DNA from: Costus lasius
Taxonomy: Eukaryota; Streptophyta; Magnoliopsida; Zingiberales; Costaceae
Length of the DNA: 64,000 nt
Assembly (NCBI GenBank): GCA_027563935.2
Contig: CM050449.1
Coordinates: 12,290,501 to 12,354,500 of the forward strand
Direction of reading: 5' to 3'
Position numbers and translations under genes: made by a program. Positions 22,314-36,000 of this stretch are shown one piece after another (position 1 is the stretch's first letter; the number at the start of each line of letters is the position of its first letter). The notes under the pieces were generated by a model that did no database searches, had not been told where the DNA came from, and was given only the letters and a program-made list of their open reading frames with translations.

Positions 22314-22699
22314 CTTTCACCCCCCCACAATGTTTACTTTTCTGAAACCTCTTCTGCAAGTAGTAATTAGAACAAGCTCAAAGTGTGATCCATAAACAAT
22401 CTTACAGAAATGAAATCCGCATTACTATCTGACTCCTCAACTGCCGTCTCTTATTTCATGTAGAAAGGAACACGAAAATCCCCAGAATCACTCAAATCTC
22501 CACAAAAAATCTTCAAGATCGGATTTAAGGTAGGAAATTTGGTGGGATATCTTTCTCTGGAGTTATCAATCAAGTCTTTCAGCCACCAAAGATCCCTCCC
22601 TCAATTAGAAAAATAAGAATCCCACACTTAATCAAGCTCGAATAACCTGAATCAAAAACAATTAGCGAATAGAGGGTAAATAACCCTAGACCTCGGCTT

Positions 22700-22803
22700 C
22701 ACAGAACCACATCAGTGAAAGATTCGCCGAAAACCCCAATCTTCTGTCGAGCACAGAACCACATCAGTGAAAGATTCGCCGAAAACCCCAATCTTCTGTC
22801 GAG
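22700..22803. repeat. 52-bp tandem duplication in the PERK leader region
   Basis: Units 22700-22751 and 22752-22803 are identical by eye; each begins cacagaaccacatcagtg and ends cttctgtcgag. They lie about 390-490 bases upstream of the PERK start codon, in the probable 5' untranslated region or leader intron. Confidence 0.9.
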
Positions 22804-25171
22804 CAAATACAGCGAGGTCAAAACTTCACCACAATCCCACCACGGAGTGATCTGCTTTCAAATTCAAGACAGAGATGTCGGCTCAAGAACCCAGCATTTC
22901 CTACGATATGCCAAATCTTGCGCAAACAAAAATCGCACCTTTTCCTGAACAAAAACCTCCAAGTTCCGACTTTTCGAGGAGTCTCACCACTGAGTCCACT
23001 TGTTACGCAAAAGCGGGAATTGAAGCCCTGAATCTGCCAGTCCAAGCGAAGCGAATAACCAAATGGTTCAATCCGAAGAGAACGGGATATATTAAGTTAC
23101 CAAGGATGCTAGATCTCACCTCTCTAGTGTTCGTACACTGATATCTCGCTCTCCTCTTTTACTGATCCACCGTGAAGAATGGTATGTGAACAAGTGGAAA
23201 ATATTCCCGTGTGAACAAGAATCATTGCCCCCTCTTTCTTCATGGTGGAGAAAAATTTTTGCGCTCCCACTGCCATCAAAACCTTCCAAATCTTTGCTTA
23301 ATGGATAAGGAAAAAAACACTTACCTAAAATAATTTTACTGCCATTCTTAAATTCCTAGAAATATGTTTACTATATAATTCTCTTGTTGCAATAGTATCA
23401 CACTTCTACACTCAATCTACAATTTCTTGATCAATGTAGAACATGGATTAGTCAGCAAAGAGTTGACCAACCTTGTCTTAATAATCGAAAAAATAACTGT
23501 TGGATTATTTTAGTTCCCATTTTAAAAACGAGCCATTTACATATATCACTGCCTTAATACTAGGCTCTCATCTCATCCTAACATATGATTGTCCAGATTT
23601 GCTGAACTGGTCATTAAAAATTAAAATCACGGAGACCAAATTTAATTCATGCGAGACTGGAAAGAGGAAGAGAACATGAACAATTACACGTAATCGCGCA
23701 AAAGTCAATGGCCTCTCCCTAACGAAACTTGCGTGAAATTGTTTATAAGACTAACGGATACTTATCAGATTAAATTAGGAGCTGCTGGTCTCCTACTACC
23801 AATCCCCCACTGGCACATGTCACCATGTGCCCATTTTTTCTAAATCAAAGATGCAACTGGTGGAATAAGAAGAAGAACCATCCACGATGACACGCCAGCC
23901 GGTCAACGCATCACTTCGTTGAACAACGTACGAGACGTTCTTGTCACACATCTCTCTATCTCTCGCTCTCAAGAAATTAAATTTAACTCGGTTTGATGTT
24001 AAATTGGAGAGCGTTGGATCGAAACAAAATAGAACTCTTAAATTATGCCATCGTTTTCCAATTGTTCTCTTTTTCTCTTTGCTTATTTTTTTTATATAAA
24101 AAAATTTGTATTATGCTAGATAATATCAAATTAATACTAATGATGCTCAAGTATTATCATAATAATATGCAAATATGTGATAATTATCTTGGTGAATCGC
24201 TATAATAACAAGTTAAAAGTGTATATATATAAATCCGATGCTGTTTTTCCTTGCTGCCGCCTCGCCTAATGTTAATGTCGCTTCCCCTTGCTACCTGACT
24301 CTTTACGCTATTCTCGTTGCTACCTGCATCGCAATGCTTTGAACTAACTGTTTGTGTTATTCTCTAAACTTATGCTGAGGTTTGTAAACTGATTAGACCT
24401 CTGAATCTGATATTTGACATACTACAATATAGTTGTACAATTAAACAATTTGATACACTTGAATGACAATATAATGTTTGATACAATTTGATGGGCATAG
24501 ACCTCTCTCCACTGTAAATATTTGATTTTGTATTGAAATATCTCTTTGTCTGAGTTTATCTTGTAGATAGATTAATTGATGAATGATACTCAGAAAGGGA
24601 CTCTACTGTCGATGGATGAGGTACGAATATTTTTATAAATAAAATAAATGCTCAAAGTAAGCAACTTGGCTAAAAATTGCATAATGTAATAATGTAGCTA
24701 GGATCGTTCATCACAAATAATTGGTATTTCTCTTGTTTAATAATTATTGCTATTTGACTTAATTTTGAAGTCAATATATATTATTATTATTGTGATTGCC
24801 TAAGTAAAATTTAGGGATTATATCAAATAACAAAAATCTCGACACATACTAGATGCATGTTACTAAATTTTTTTCTCTCTTATTATTAATTTTGTTGAAA
24901 TCACAACCATATATATTATTTTTATAGTAAAATATTGACGTACAATAGGTTCATATGAGGCTTCGTGCATTAGTAGGTTGAATTTTATCTACGTCAACTT
25001 TGAAGCACAATTACCATCAAAAACCTGGACTCTAAAATGCTTTTTCTTTTTGTTTCTCTATACAAAAGGCAACACAATAGTTCATTAAAATCTCCTTTAT
25101 CGAGAAATTCTGATTAAAATGAGGGGTAATTTGTAAAATACGAAACCCTAGAAGAGATTCACAAATCTACT
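22804..25171. other. Intergenic region upstream of PERK
   Basis: Contains the presumed PERK promoter at its left part and then AT-rich sequence. No further gene or tRNA was recognised. Short open frames (such as 22875-23141 plus) lack domains. Confidence 0.5.
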
Positions 25172-25620
25172 GTCACGCTTAGAATTAAACTAATAAAATT
25201 TTTAATAAATTACACGCGAGTCAATGCTTAACTTGCACATAAGCACGCCCACATAGGGGCTAAGTGGTCGAACCTCGATATGGACACGATCGGCAGGAGA
25301 ACATTCTCTCAACGTGCTCCTCAGCCTATCCCGGATGACCACTTGTCTACTCGTCCCGACAAGTTGGAGACTGCCACGCGTCTCCTAAGGACCGCTGTTC
25401 GCTCTAGTTTTAAAGTCCACCAGAGAACATAACCCGAGACTCAACGCCGACACAGTACGCATACAAGTCCGATACATTGGAAAAGAAGCAAAATCGTACA
25501 CAGACGGTGGCGCACACACGCACAAAAGATGACGCCACACAAAACATTGGTCACTTGATGGAAGCCACTCGACGGCTAAGGAAAAGGTCAGAGGAGGAGA
25601 TCGAAGAGGGAGAGGAAGGC
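25172..25620. mobile_element. Possible eroded LTR-type fragment
   Basis: Begins TGTCACGCTTAG, an LTR-like start. It contains gcgagtcaatgcttaactt, which resembles gtaagtcaacgcttaactc at about 14045, next to the GC-rich block. No partner LTR or coding domain was seen, so this is a weak call. Confidence 0.25.
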
Positions 25621-25642
25621 GGCTGTTGCCACCGCTTATGGC

Positions 25643-26590
25643 CCCGTTTGGATGCTGTGTTTGGGCGGCTTCTACGTTTGCGGGCAGCCAAAAGCCGAAA
25701 GTTTTCCCGTTTGGCGTACATTGTTTATGGGCAACCGTCTTTCACCAGCTTTTCGAAATCAAGTAGCTTCCTAGCTACAGTGAACTGCGCCTTCGCCCGT
25801 CGCCCGCGTTCCTCGATTTCGCCCGTCGTCCATCGTCGCCGGCTCCAGCCGTCGTAGCTCCGCCCGTCGCAGCCTAGCAGATCTGGAACGCCATCGCCAT
25901 AGCTCCTGCTGCTCGATTTCGCCCGTCGTCGCTGGCTCCAGCCGTCGTAGCTCCGCCCGTCGCAGCTTGATTTCGCCGTCCGTCGCCAACAAGCACTCCG
26001 TCCATCGCCGCCCTGTAACGCCGGCCGTTGCCCCCGTCCAAGGCCCCCATTCGTCGCCCCCATCGCCCGGCAATTCGTCAGCAAGGGGGAAGGGGTGTGC
26101 CATCTGGGATTTGGGAATTTTTAATTTTTTTTTATTTTTTTATCAGGGTATAGATGTAGAGTATATATAAATAAGAAAATTTTAATATAAAATTAGATAT
26201 ATTGATTAATATAAAATTATAGAGATAAAATTATAGAGATAAAATTAAAAATAAAATTATAGAGATTATTAGGATGCTGCAATAAATGCAGATAAAATTT
26301 ATATTTGTGATATGTTATGATTATTTTTTTTGAATTTGTCCATTTTAAAATTAAATTTATTTATATAATAATCTAAAAATTATTTATTGTTATGTAAAGT
26401 AATTTTTAAGAATAAATTAAATTTTTTTTTTGATAAAACTGAACAGCACAGCATAGCAGCTCATAGTTGCTTATCAGACCAGTTAATACACCCAAACAGT
26501 CTCAACTTTTCAAACCAGCTCTATTTAGACTAGCCAACAGCCAGAAGCTCCAGCCTCTCCAAACTAGCTCTATGTTCGAACGAATATGCT
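25643..26590. mobile_element. Probable non-autonomous DNA element with internal GC-rich duplication
   Basis: The left border gccccgtttggatg is a common start of plant DNA elements. The right side has the related inverted strings acccaaacagtc and ctccaaactagc. The GC-rich left half contains two imperfect copies of a unit with cgatttcgcccgtcgt and tccagccgtcgtagctccgc (about 25810-25875 and 25912-25970). The right half is AT-rich. No target duplication could be fixed and no transposase is present. Confidence 0.35.
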
Positions 26591-27011
26591 ACTGTAGCAA
26601 AAGGGCATTGTAGCCCTATTTTCCTCCGCGTAAGCAAGCTCCAATGGAGCTCCACTCAGCCGGATCCGACCCACTAGGTGCTAGCCCGCTAACTCATTAT
26701 CTTAAGCAAAATAGGTTAAGCAGTGGACTAGGCCTAGCCTGAGCTTGGGCTTAGCACCTAGGCCTCAGGTCTACTATTGTTCATAACATTACCAAATGTA
26801 TATAAGGTGCGCCAGTAGCAAGCACTATTAACATGGGCAGTCAGGCAGAAAGCCCAGCACACTTATTGTTATAGGGTTCTTTGACTCTAATTTTAAGCTT
26901 TATAAGGACACGACTATTCCTACGACTGCAGCAACGACGATTCTCATTAAACTTTCTATAACCTTTTTTTTTATTTGTCTCCTGTATGCGGTTTCTGAGT
27001 TTGGGCCGGAG
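26591..27011 (+). promoter_or_regulatory. Upstream region of the SUMO protease gene
   Basis: Holds the presumed promoter and leader of the gene starting at 27012. No clear TATA box was fixed, as is common for constitutively expressed plant genes. Confidence 0.35.
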
Positions 27012-30000
27012 ATGTCGAAGAAGCCCCTCCGTATTGATTGGAAGGACATGCTCCCTGCAATGGACGACGGCCCGCCGCTGGAGGTCGAGGTGGTGGCTTC
27101 GACGCGGGCCGAGGGCTCGGAGGTCGCCCAGGCCTCCGATCACGAGCTGCAGTTGAGGATACAACGGGTGGAGAAACACCTTTTGTCGGAGATCGGCAGC
27201 CGGTTGGTGGACAACGGCGCCAAGTTAAGGGCTAGCCTACAACAGATGCGAGCGGAGCTCGATCGCAGGAAGCGTGTCCGCGACACCAAGGTACGTCAAC
27301 GGTGTGCTTAGACGGAAGGATTTTCACGAACTTCGAGTGTGATTTTTCAGAAGGGCTTGGAATCAAAAATATAGTGTCCGAGAGTCCGATCGAGGGAGAA
27401 AAAAAAAGAGTGTTTCAAGTGGGTTTTAAGTTCGATAGAGATATTTTGTTAAAAGTCCTAAATGGACAATAGGTAGAAAAAAGTGTAAGGTAAGGTGTAG
27501 GGTTCAACTTTCATTTGGAAAACCTGAACTAGTGTAACCTGAGAAAAAAAAAATCACCATGTTCGAAGAGATTGTTTTTACATAAACTATTCCTTGTTCT
27601 TGAACAAAGCGATTTGAATTGATGATGTAAGAGTCTGGTGAAATACTGTGAGACGCCCGATGAGGTACGATATAACTGATGCAGAACGGATGAAATTGTA
27701 TAGAAAAAACAAAGTGCGAAGCAATGCAACGGAGAGGATAAATCTTATTTTAATCTAGGAAGAGTATGTGCTACCAACCATATTATTTATCACTTATAGG
27801 ATGATCTATTTTGGTTAAATAAGATGCCTCGAGGATTGCTTTCCTTTGAATAATGACCTTCAGTTTGTTGTGACTTAACTGCTATTTTTTTTTTTTTAAA
27901 TTCCAGGATGCTGGTGGATGCAGTAGAGTGACTATGTCAAAAAATACAGAATCACCAGGTAGAACGTTGGATGCTTTGTAGTATAGCTACCACCTTGGAA
28001 AGAAGTTATTGCAATTTCAAAGAAGCCTTTTTCAGTTAAATTGTCTTGTTTACTATTTTGGAGGCCTACATTCTTGATGTCATGTAACAGCATTTTGCTG
28101 AAACTGTCTAGTTTTGCATAGTGACCTTCCTGTTTACTGTTTTGGAGACCTATCTTCTTGTTGTCTATGATTAATTTTGCATATTATCCATTTAAGAAAT
28201 GTACTAAATAAGTTTCCCTGAAATTGTTAAAACTTGTGAACATGTAAGTTGCTATCCCCAGTTATTAAATAACTTTAAATGGTTTTTATTGGCTGCCACT
28301 TGGATGAATTGGTAAGAAAAGAGACCACCACAATTTAGCATATAAAATCTCTAACCTAGAGTTAGGTTGGGTTCTGTCCATGCCTCCAAGGTTTCTTTAA
28401 CTTCGATTTCTGTCAGAAATGAGCTTTGAAGCTCTTAGATGAAAGACCCAAATTTTAATCTTTGTATCCAAGAGAGAAATATGATAGGCAAGATTGTTTC
28501 AATAGCTTGCTTTCTAGATCACCTATTCTGGAAGTTTTATGCTTGATATGAAGTAAACAAAACAAAAGAAAATGAATATGAAATAACTTAAAAATTGTCT
28601 TGTTATTAAAATATATGAAAACAAGAAAAAAATAACTACTTGTTGACTATTTAAGATTTGTTTAACTTTTGAAATGTAAGTAGGTCCATTTTTTAGTTGA
28701 ACTGAATGTTTTATTACTTTGGCTGCATTTACAAGTCCATTGTTGTTCTTCCACAATCAGGAACATCTAAAGATTGCATGGAAAATCATACATTACCAGA
28801 AACTCATGCACAACCTTCATTTACCTCTCTGTTCCTGGAGAAATTACAAGTGAAGCTAAATATCTGACGTTAAATTTCAAGGTTCTCTAACTTCTTTGGC
28901 ATAGGCATAATCATATTCTTTTACCAGGCAGATGCTGCATTTCATGAGGAGTTAAAAACTTTCAGTCACGACAGGAACGAAGTTCCAGAGAAAAATGAAT
29001 TACAAAAGAATGTAAGAGGACATCATATCACAAATTCTTCACAGAAATGTCAACTTTCTTCCAATCGAACACATTTTCAATGTGGTAGTAGATTTACTAA
29101 GAAAGACCAAAAGAGGTCCGTGAGTAGTGATTGTGGGGATTCATTTGTTTCTAGTCTTCCCAAAGGGAAAAACTATTCCAATTCTAAAAGGTAACTTTCA
29201 TATCAGTTATAGTTTCTAATATTGAATTACCACATTTATCATCTACAATCATTTTGATTTAGCACAATTCTTTGCTAAAATTGAATTTGTTATTTTCATG
29301 TTATTCATGGCTATCATAAAAAATCTATTGTTAAATTCAATCAAGACCTATAATTAATTAAGTTGTTGTCAATTGTGGGATGTATATTTGTGTCACTTGT
29401 CATGATATCAATCATGCTCTGTGCCATAAAGGTAGATAAAGTTCTCGTCCAATAGTCTTACATTAGTAACAAGGGGAATTGTCTATGGGTTTATGAAGTG
29501 AAGAAAATCCCTCCTAAGTGGCTAATTATGTTAGGTTGATGGACCTTTTACTCATGACCATGACCAGTGGTATCAAAGCAAATCTTTAATCTTCACTAAT
29601 GAGCCTATAGGAGCATGGTTCTTAAAACTGGTCGTTACCACCCGATACATATGGTATGTACTGGTCTGGGATAAGACTAATGTTGGTACATGTAGTGTCT
29701 GATCTCTTATCATGGTTCAATATTGAAGAATCAGTTCGAGATAGAACTAGTGCTTGTAATGAATTGATAGAATCAGGAGGGTTAAACCGCATGCATAGAT
29801 CAATAGGCAACACGCCAAAGTGTTGTGCAATAGCCTATAGGTTGCAATACTTTGGGCATGAGAGAATCACATTAAGCTAAGCTATCCTAGTTGGAATAGA
29901 CAGAATGCTCCTCTTGTAGCCCTACATTGGTAAGAATGGGGATAATCTATAGGTTTATAAAGTGGAAGACAACTCCTAGTTTGAGTGTAGCAAGTTAGAT

Positions 30001-33000
30001 CAAAATGGCTTACCTTTTCATGGTTTCTTATATAGGACGTTTTGCTAATTATACTTTTTAGTCACCAAAAAAATATATTTTGAAGTCATTTCTTTGTTCG
30101 GTATCTTAATCTCTTCTCTCCTGTATTTGATCCTGGCAAGTTGATCTTGACTATTGAATCCTTGAAACTGAAACTCTGTCCTGCCATGACAAGAAAGCAT
30201 ACTAAGTACTGTTAAAACAAGGCTACCTTTGTTGTCAAGTCAGTGGGAACCTTAAAGCTTCTTAAAGTGTTGGTATTTATGGATTTATAGTTACAGGCAG
30301 GGAAGAGTCAAGAATCCAATTTATGGTTTTAGCCACATAGAAGGTCTGATTTATCATAATGTGCCAGAAATTTTCTGATCTAAACTCGGATTGGTCACGA
30401 AGCTGGTTAATTTTCCAGCTATCTTGGTTGCTACAGTGGGGTTTTCACTCTGTACATTGGTTTGGGCCACGCTGTAGGTAATGGGGGAGTCATATGGTGT
30501 AAAATTCTAGTAATATTATACATATGCACACAATATATAATTTTATGCAATAATTGTCTCTCTATCTCTGTATATTTCTATGCATATATAAACAAATGTT
30601 TATATAAACATAAGTTCTAGATTGAAATTAAACTTTAAATACGTAGCACAAATTGAAACTTGAAATAAATTCCACAATATTCAAAGCTAATCAATAATTG
30701 TAAAGTTCTAAACTAAAACTTCAAATAAATATCACAACATTATGTAAGTTAAACTTCAACAGAAAATAAAATGTCACAAAGTGTTCAATTTGGAAAATCA
30801 CATTCAATAAATCAAACATGATTATCCTATCCTGAGTAATCAGAATATCATAATAAAAGGAAATATATTAATCATTGCCATTGAAACCTTCTAGTTGAGC
30901 ATATCATTATCATTTGTATCCTCGCACTCAAGATTTTTGTATCTTTCTTCCTCTTATTCAGATTTCAGAGTAATCAAAAGCATCATTAGCATCCAAGAGT
31001 ACTCCATAGCATCTTGGGAAAAAAAGATGCATCTAAGAGTTAAGGCACGACACTAGCACCTTAGGCTTTTTTATCTAGGTGTACCATGACAACACTACAA
31101 ATGTTGTTCCCATCTTTTACCCATTATACCCAAGGTTTAAAATATTAATTCGTATTGGTATGTCAGGATTGGCCCAAACCACCACGTTTCAATGCATAGT
31201 ACCACTCGAATCAGTAAGAGTCAGACCATACTATATTGAATTATCTATTGATGATTGTTGAATGAATAAATGGTGGTTCTTAGGTAGGCTGCTATGAATA
31301 AATTGCTGTGTTAGGTTATTCTTATGCTGACTGGTACTTGCCAATTACAATAGACCTGGCCATTTGGTGCAGGAATGGATTAGCCATTATGGTTTGCTTT
31401 GTGTGACTTATTAGAAAAAATAGAGTATTGTATTTGTACATAACATAGTTTGTGGTATACTGGTATCAATATTAGTATCATATCAGAACCAACGAAGAAA
31501 TATTAGAGGATACATAATAACAGATTTTTTAAAGAAAATAAAGCAAAAAATACTTTTTTATATTTCATAAGTATATTTAGATTTATTTTTATATGACAAC
31601 AAACTAAAAGATGTGTCATTGAGAGTGGCAATGTTATTGGTGGTGACAAGTGCATTGTCACATGTCGAAAGGAAAATGTTGTAATTTATTGTAACTCGAC
31701 TGGGACCCAAAGGTTGAAAATAGTGTGCATAGTCTTTTGCATTTGTTGCACACAGATGGGTAGTGTTATAACTTATGAAATTTTTTGTGCGAGCAAGGGC
31801 ATTGTCATAGGGGAAGTGAAACTTATAAAATCAGTCACCCAAGCCACATGAAGCATTTAGCTCATATAAGACACTTTTTAGCCTGGGGATAATACCCAAG
31901 TAGTGATGGTGCTCATTGATCACTCCCTGCTTGTCTGCTGTTTATGATATAAACGTCCCTTTTCTAATGAATAAATTTACAATTCTCATAAGGCTTTGGG
32001 GTGTTTGGTTTAACATTTTACACCAACCAAGTATATTACTCATACCAACCAAATTCAATACACTATGATTGAGGTTGGATATCATCCATGTTTAGAGCAA
32101 CATGGTATCGCTGCACAGTTCACACAATTGAAAACTTAGGCTGTGATAGCGTAGCATTGCCATGGAATAAAATTTGACAAGGGAGGATTGAAGCGAGGTA
32201 CTAGTGCTAGCTTCATCTTTTCCTTGTGTAAGTGGGTTTTCTCCTCTTAGTCCATGGTTTATAATCTCATTAATGTATTGATGTATCAGTCATGTCTCGT
32301 ATTAGACCATTGGTACATACTGATGTAATGACACTAGCGTACCATATATACATAGGACTATTGTAGATTCATGTATTGGTTCAATCTCAAACTAGGATGT
32401 ATGGAGCTTAATGCATAGTATGAATCGAGATCAAAATGTTGATTCAGACCTCAATCATTTTTTAGGTTCTTTCTGTGGTTATCAGTCAGGTGTTGGCAAG
32501 GGTCAATGACAACTGGTAGTTGTCAATTTTGACTGCAATGGTATCTACCGTTTCTTGTTGCAAGATTTTGCTTTGAATCAATAGAACTTCCTGATCACAA
32601 TAATCTGTAGTTGAGTTCTACTTATAATCATCGATTCATCTTGATTCGTGCTGAACCAGTCAGTTTACTGCTAATACTTTATCTGTATCTGAGAGATCAA
32701 ACAAAATCATATTGTTGCAGATATTGGTCCAATTTGGATTGACCGATCTTGAAATTGTATCTAATCCCAATGATCCAAAGCTGAGTTTTCCTTGTATAGT
32801 TGTATCAGCTATTTTCATCTTGCTTCTTGCGGAACCCACCTATTTACTGCTAGTTTTCAGTCTGTATTTGAGAAATGGATCAAAATCAGATCAGATGCAA
32901 ATTATGATCAAATTCGGTCAATTCTGATCTGGTACAACTGATCATGCAAACTATGATTTATACTTTTAAGTTTTAACAATATACTACCAATGATTTTTAG

Positions 33001-36000
33001 TTTTTTACTAATAAGGCAATTATGCTTAAGCATTTGGGACAATGAGTTTGGCTTTGGGCTCTTTGGAGGAATATATCAGGGCTCTTAAGAGTATGCTTGA
33101 GGAGTTGAAGAGTAATAAAGGAAATAAGAGAAATGATAGAAAATTAGAAAAGAAAGAAAATTGAATCATCGCTCAAACAATTTAGTAAAATAAATGCTGG
33201 AAAGGAATGATGATTGCTGACTGTCAGTAGATATATGAAACCTGACTTGCATATCTGCTATATTTCCATATGATCAAGTTATTGCAACATTTCTTGGTTG
33301 AAGCATTTCAGGTTCCTCCGCAATATGGATCTACTAATGTGACGGATATATCTAAGTTTACTATCTTTTAGGAACATATATTGTGGAAAGAAATCTTGTT
33401 TCTGTTTTATTGGAGATTTTAGCTGGTTTATGGTTTAGTTGTTATTGCTATTCAGCAACTTTTAGATGATTACGGAAAATTATTTCCTAGATTTTGTATT
33501 GCCATTTAGCTATTTTAGACATGTAACATTACTTAGCAAGCCTGGGTAGTTTTAATGTTAAATCACTTGGAATGAACAATTCCATATCTATTCTTTTAGT
33601 TGACATATATCTTAGCTATGGATTAGTTGATGAGTAAATACCAACTACGAGTTGAATTGCATATGTTTTGTTAATAATTACTACGAATGTGTAATCATGT
33701 AAAATGTATAATCATATAAAACGTTTTTATTGGAATCCAGCATCACTGTTATTGACTAAAGAATCGTAATTCTCAATTCTACTCTGTAACATCCTTATAA
33801 CCTCTGTATGGCACTTGCTCAGGACTAGTAGCCATAACAACAAATCATTCACTTCTTGCATGATCACCGTTCTTTTATGCTGCATAATATTGTTTAAGCA
33901 TGTTTGTTTTATTTAAAATTAATATGTAGTTGAAGATTGACGATCTCTCTAAATTGACAACTATGGAAAATCTTTGCCTTTTCATTCCTGATCAATTAAT
34001 AAGTTGGTGCATTATTGTTTAACTCCGCCGCGATGTGCTTGGAGTTTTCCTCTATGCTAGTCTTATATCACTTCAGCAGTTTGAATGAGGAGAGAGGTTG
34101 ACATATATACAATATATTTTAGATTTATAGCTTTAGACCTGGTGGTCATTTAGCTTTGTTTGATGACATGCTTGAATCGTTTGTCCTTTATGCCATTAAA
34201 CCATTATTGTTCCTTTATATTTCTATTTTCTTGTTTGTGACCAATAATAGGAGGAGAGCTTCCGATGAGGGTAGGAAGTCAGTAATGAATTTCAAGAAGG
34301 TCAGTATACATGTTCATGTTTAGTTCTTTGTCTATAGATCTATTTATTATCTTTCTGTAATTATGTTAATTATGAAACTAGAAGCTTCACTTGGTTAGTA
34401 TATTAGCCTTCAACATTTGCTTCAATAGTTCGCTTGATCATCATCTCTGAAAAATCAGGAATTGCAGAGGCCAACTTAGGCAGGGTGTTGGGTTAGGTAT
34501 ATAACAAGTAGGATAAAAGTGGAATGAGAATAGAAGTAAAGAACAAATATACAGAAAAGTAGAAGAAAAAACTACTGAACCAAAATTATGCAACTAGACG
34601 TAGTGGTGACATTCTAGACTGAACAAAAACTTATTTATGAACTTTTATTCTGTCCACAAGTTGTCTCACTTAAACTCTTGTTTTTTATTCAATGCAAATC
34701 TGAAGTTGTTTGCCTTTAGTTAAATTGTGAATATCATTGATCAATGAATATATGACTAAGTTCTTCATTCTTATGAGTTACAAAAGGTTAGCGAAGTTGT
34801 TCTATTAGATGAAGAAGAAATTCATCCTGCACGACAAACAGAAGACATCTCGGAGGAATGGTGATTGTCTGAGAACTTCTCTTTCTATGTATAATTATGC
34901 CTTGCTAATGAATATTGTTTATTTTTTCTAGGAAGGCTGTTCAGGTTTATTATCCTTCAAGGTGCAAGTTCTACAAGTATAGTGAACACATGATTAATGG
35001 TTTCAAAATCTTCTATTCTACATAATCTTAACAAACGTATGTTGCCTTTTTGTGACAACAGAGATGATCCTGAATCTGTTGAGCTCTCTTACACAGACAT
35101 AAGATGCCTAGATCCTGAGTCGTATTTGTCATCTCCTATAATGAATTTTTATATTAGGTAAGCATTTTTATATAATTTATTTTTTTGGAAAGCGACCTAT
35201 ACATGAGTTTGTTTTTTGTATCCGATCATTTTCTGTCATTATTTTGCATCAGTTTCAAGTTTCATTTATTTGACCGAATGCAAAGAAGAATCTTTACCAG
35301 TACTTCTAGGAAAATTGTAAATTTTACGATAAGGTGCTGCAAAATTTGTTCCATAAATTGAACATGAACGATCTTTATTAGGGTTGTCTTTGCAGATTGC
35401 CAGTGACGCTGTATGGTAATATGATGATCATCCAGATGCTAGTAGTAATACGTGCATTGTGGTGTTAGTTCGCCGAGTAAACTACAGTAAAATTACTTGA
35501 ATCCTACATTGACATAGTTATTACAAAACATTTCACCTAGAAGAGTACAATGTAATTTATTGTTATATTAAATAATGCAATATACAGTATACACAATATA
35601 CAAGTGTAATGTCTATAATACATACAATTATAGTGACATTTATAATGCATGGTAAATTTAAAGAAAGATTTACATTATAGTATTTTTGTATGTATTAAAA
35701 ATTTGCTCATTGTAAAGAACAAATGGAGCAAGAAAATTTGGAAGACGATAAAAGAAAAAAAAAAGAGGGTTCGTTTTTAATATATGCAAAGAGAATTTGG
35801 TGAATTTTATCAATTTTACTGGAGCTGCTAATCATATGTTCATCAAGATAATTTGCCTATTCTTTTTGCTCGCTCACTTGTGGCTGGATATGATTCCCAA
35901 TAGCATGCATCTCTTTTTATTTTTTTTAATCTGATCGTAGGAAATATAGTATAGTTTTCTTTTCCTTTTTAGCACAACATTCTAATTGTGTTTGTTTCTT

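Noticed and set aside
21757..22395. Long plus-strand Gly-rich open frame (212 aa)
   Set aside because: It is the exact antisense of the Pro/Ser-rich PERK coding exon, whose CCN/TCN codons leave the other strand free of stops.
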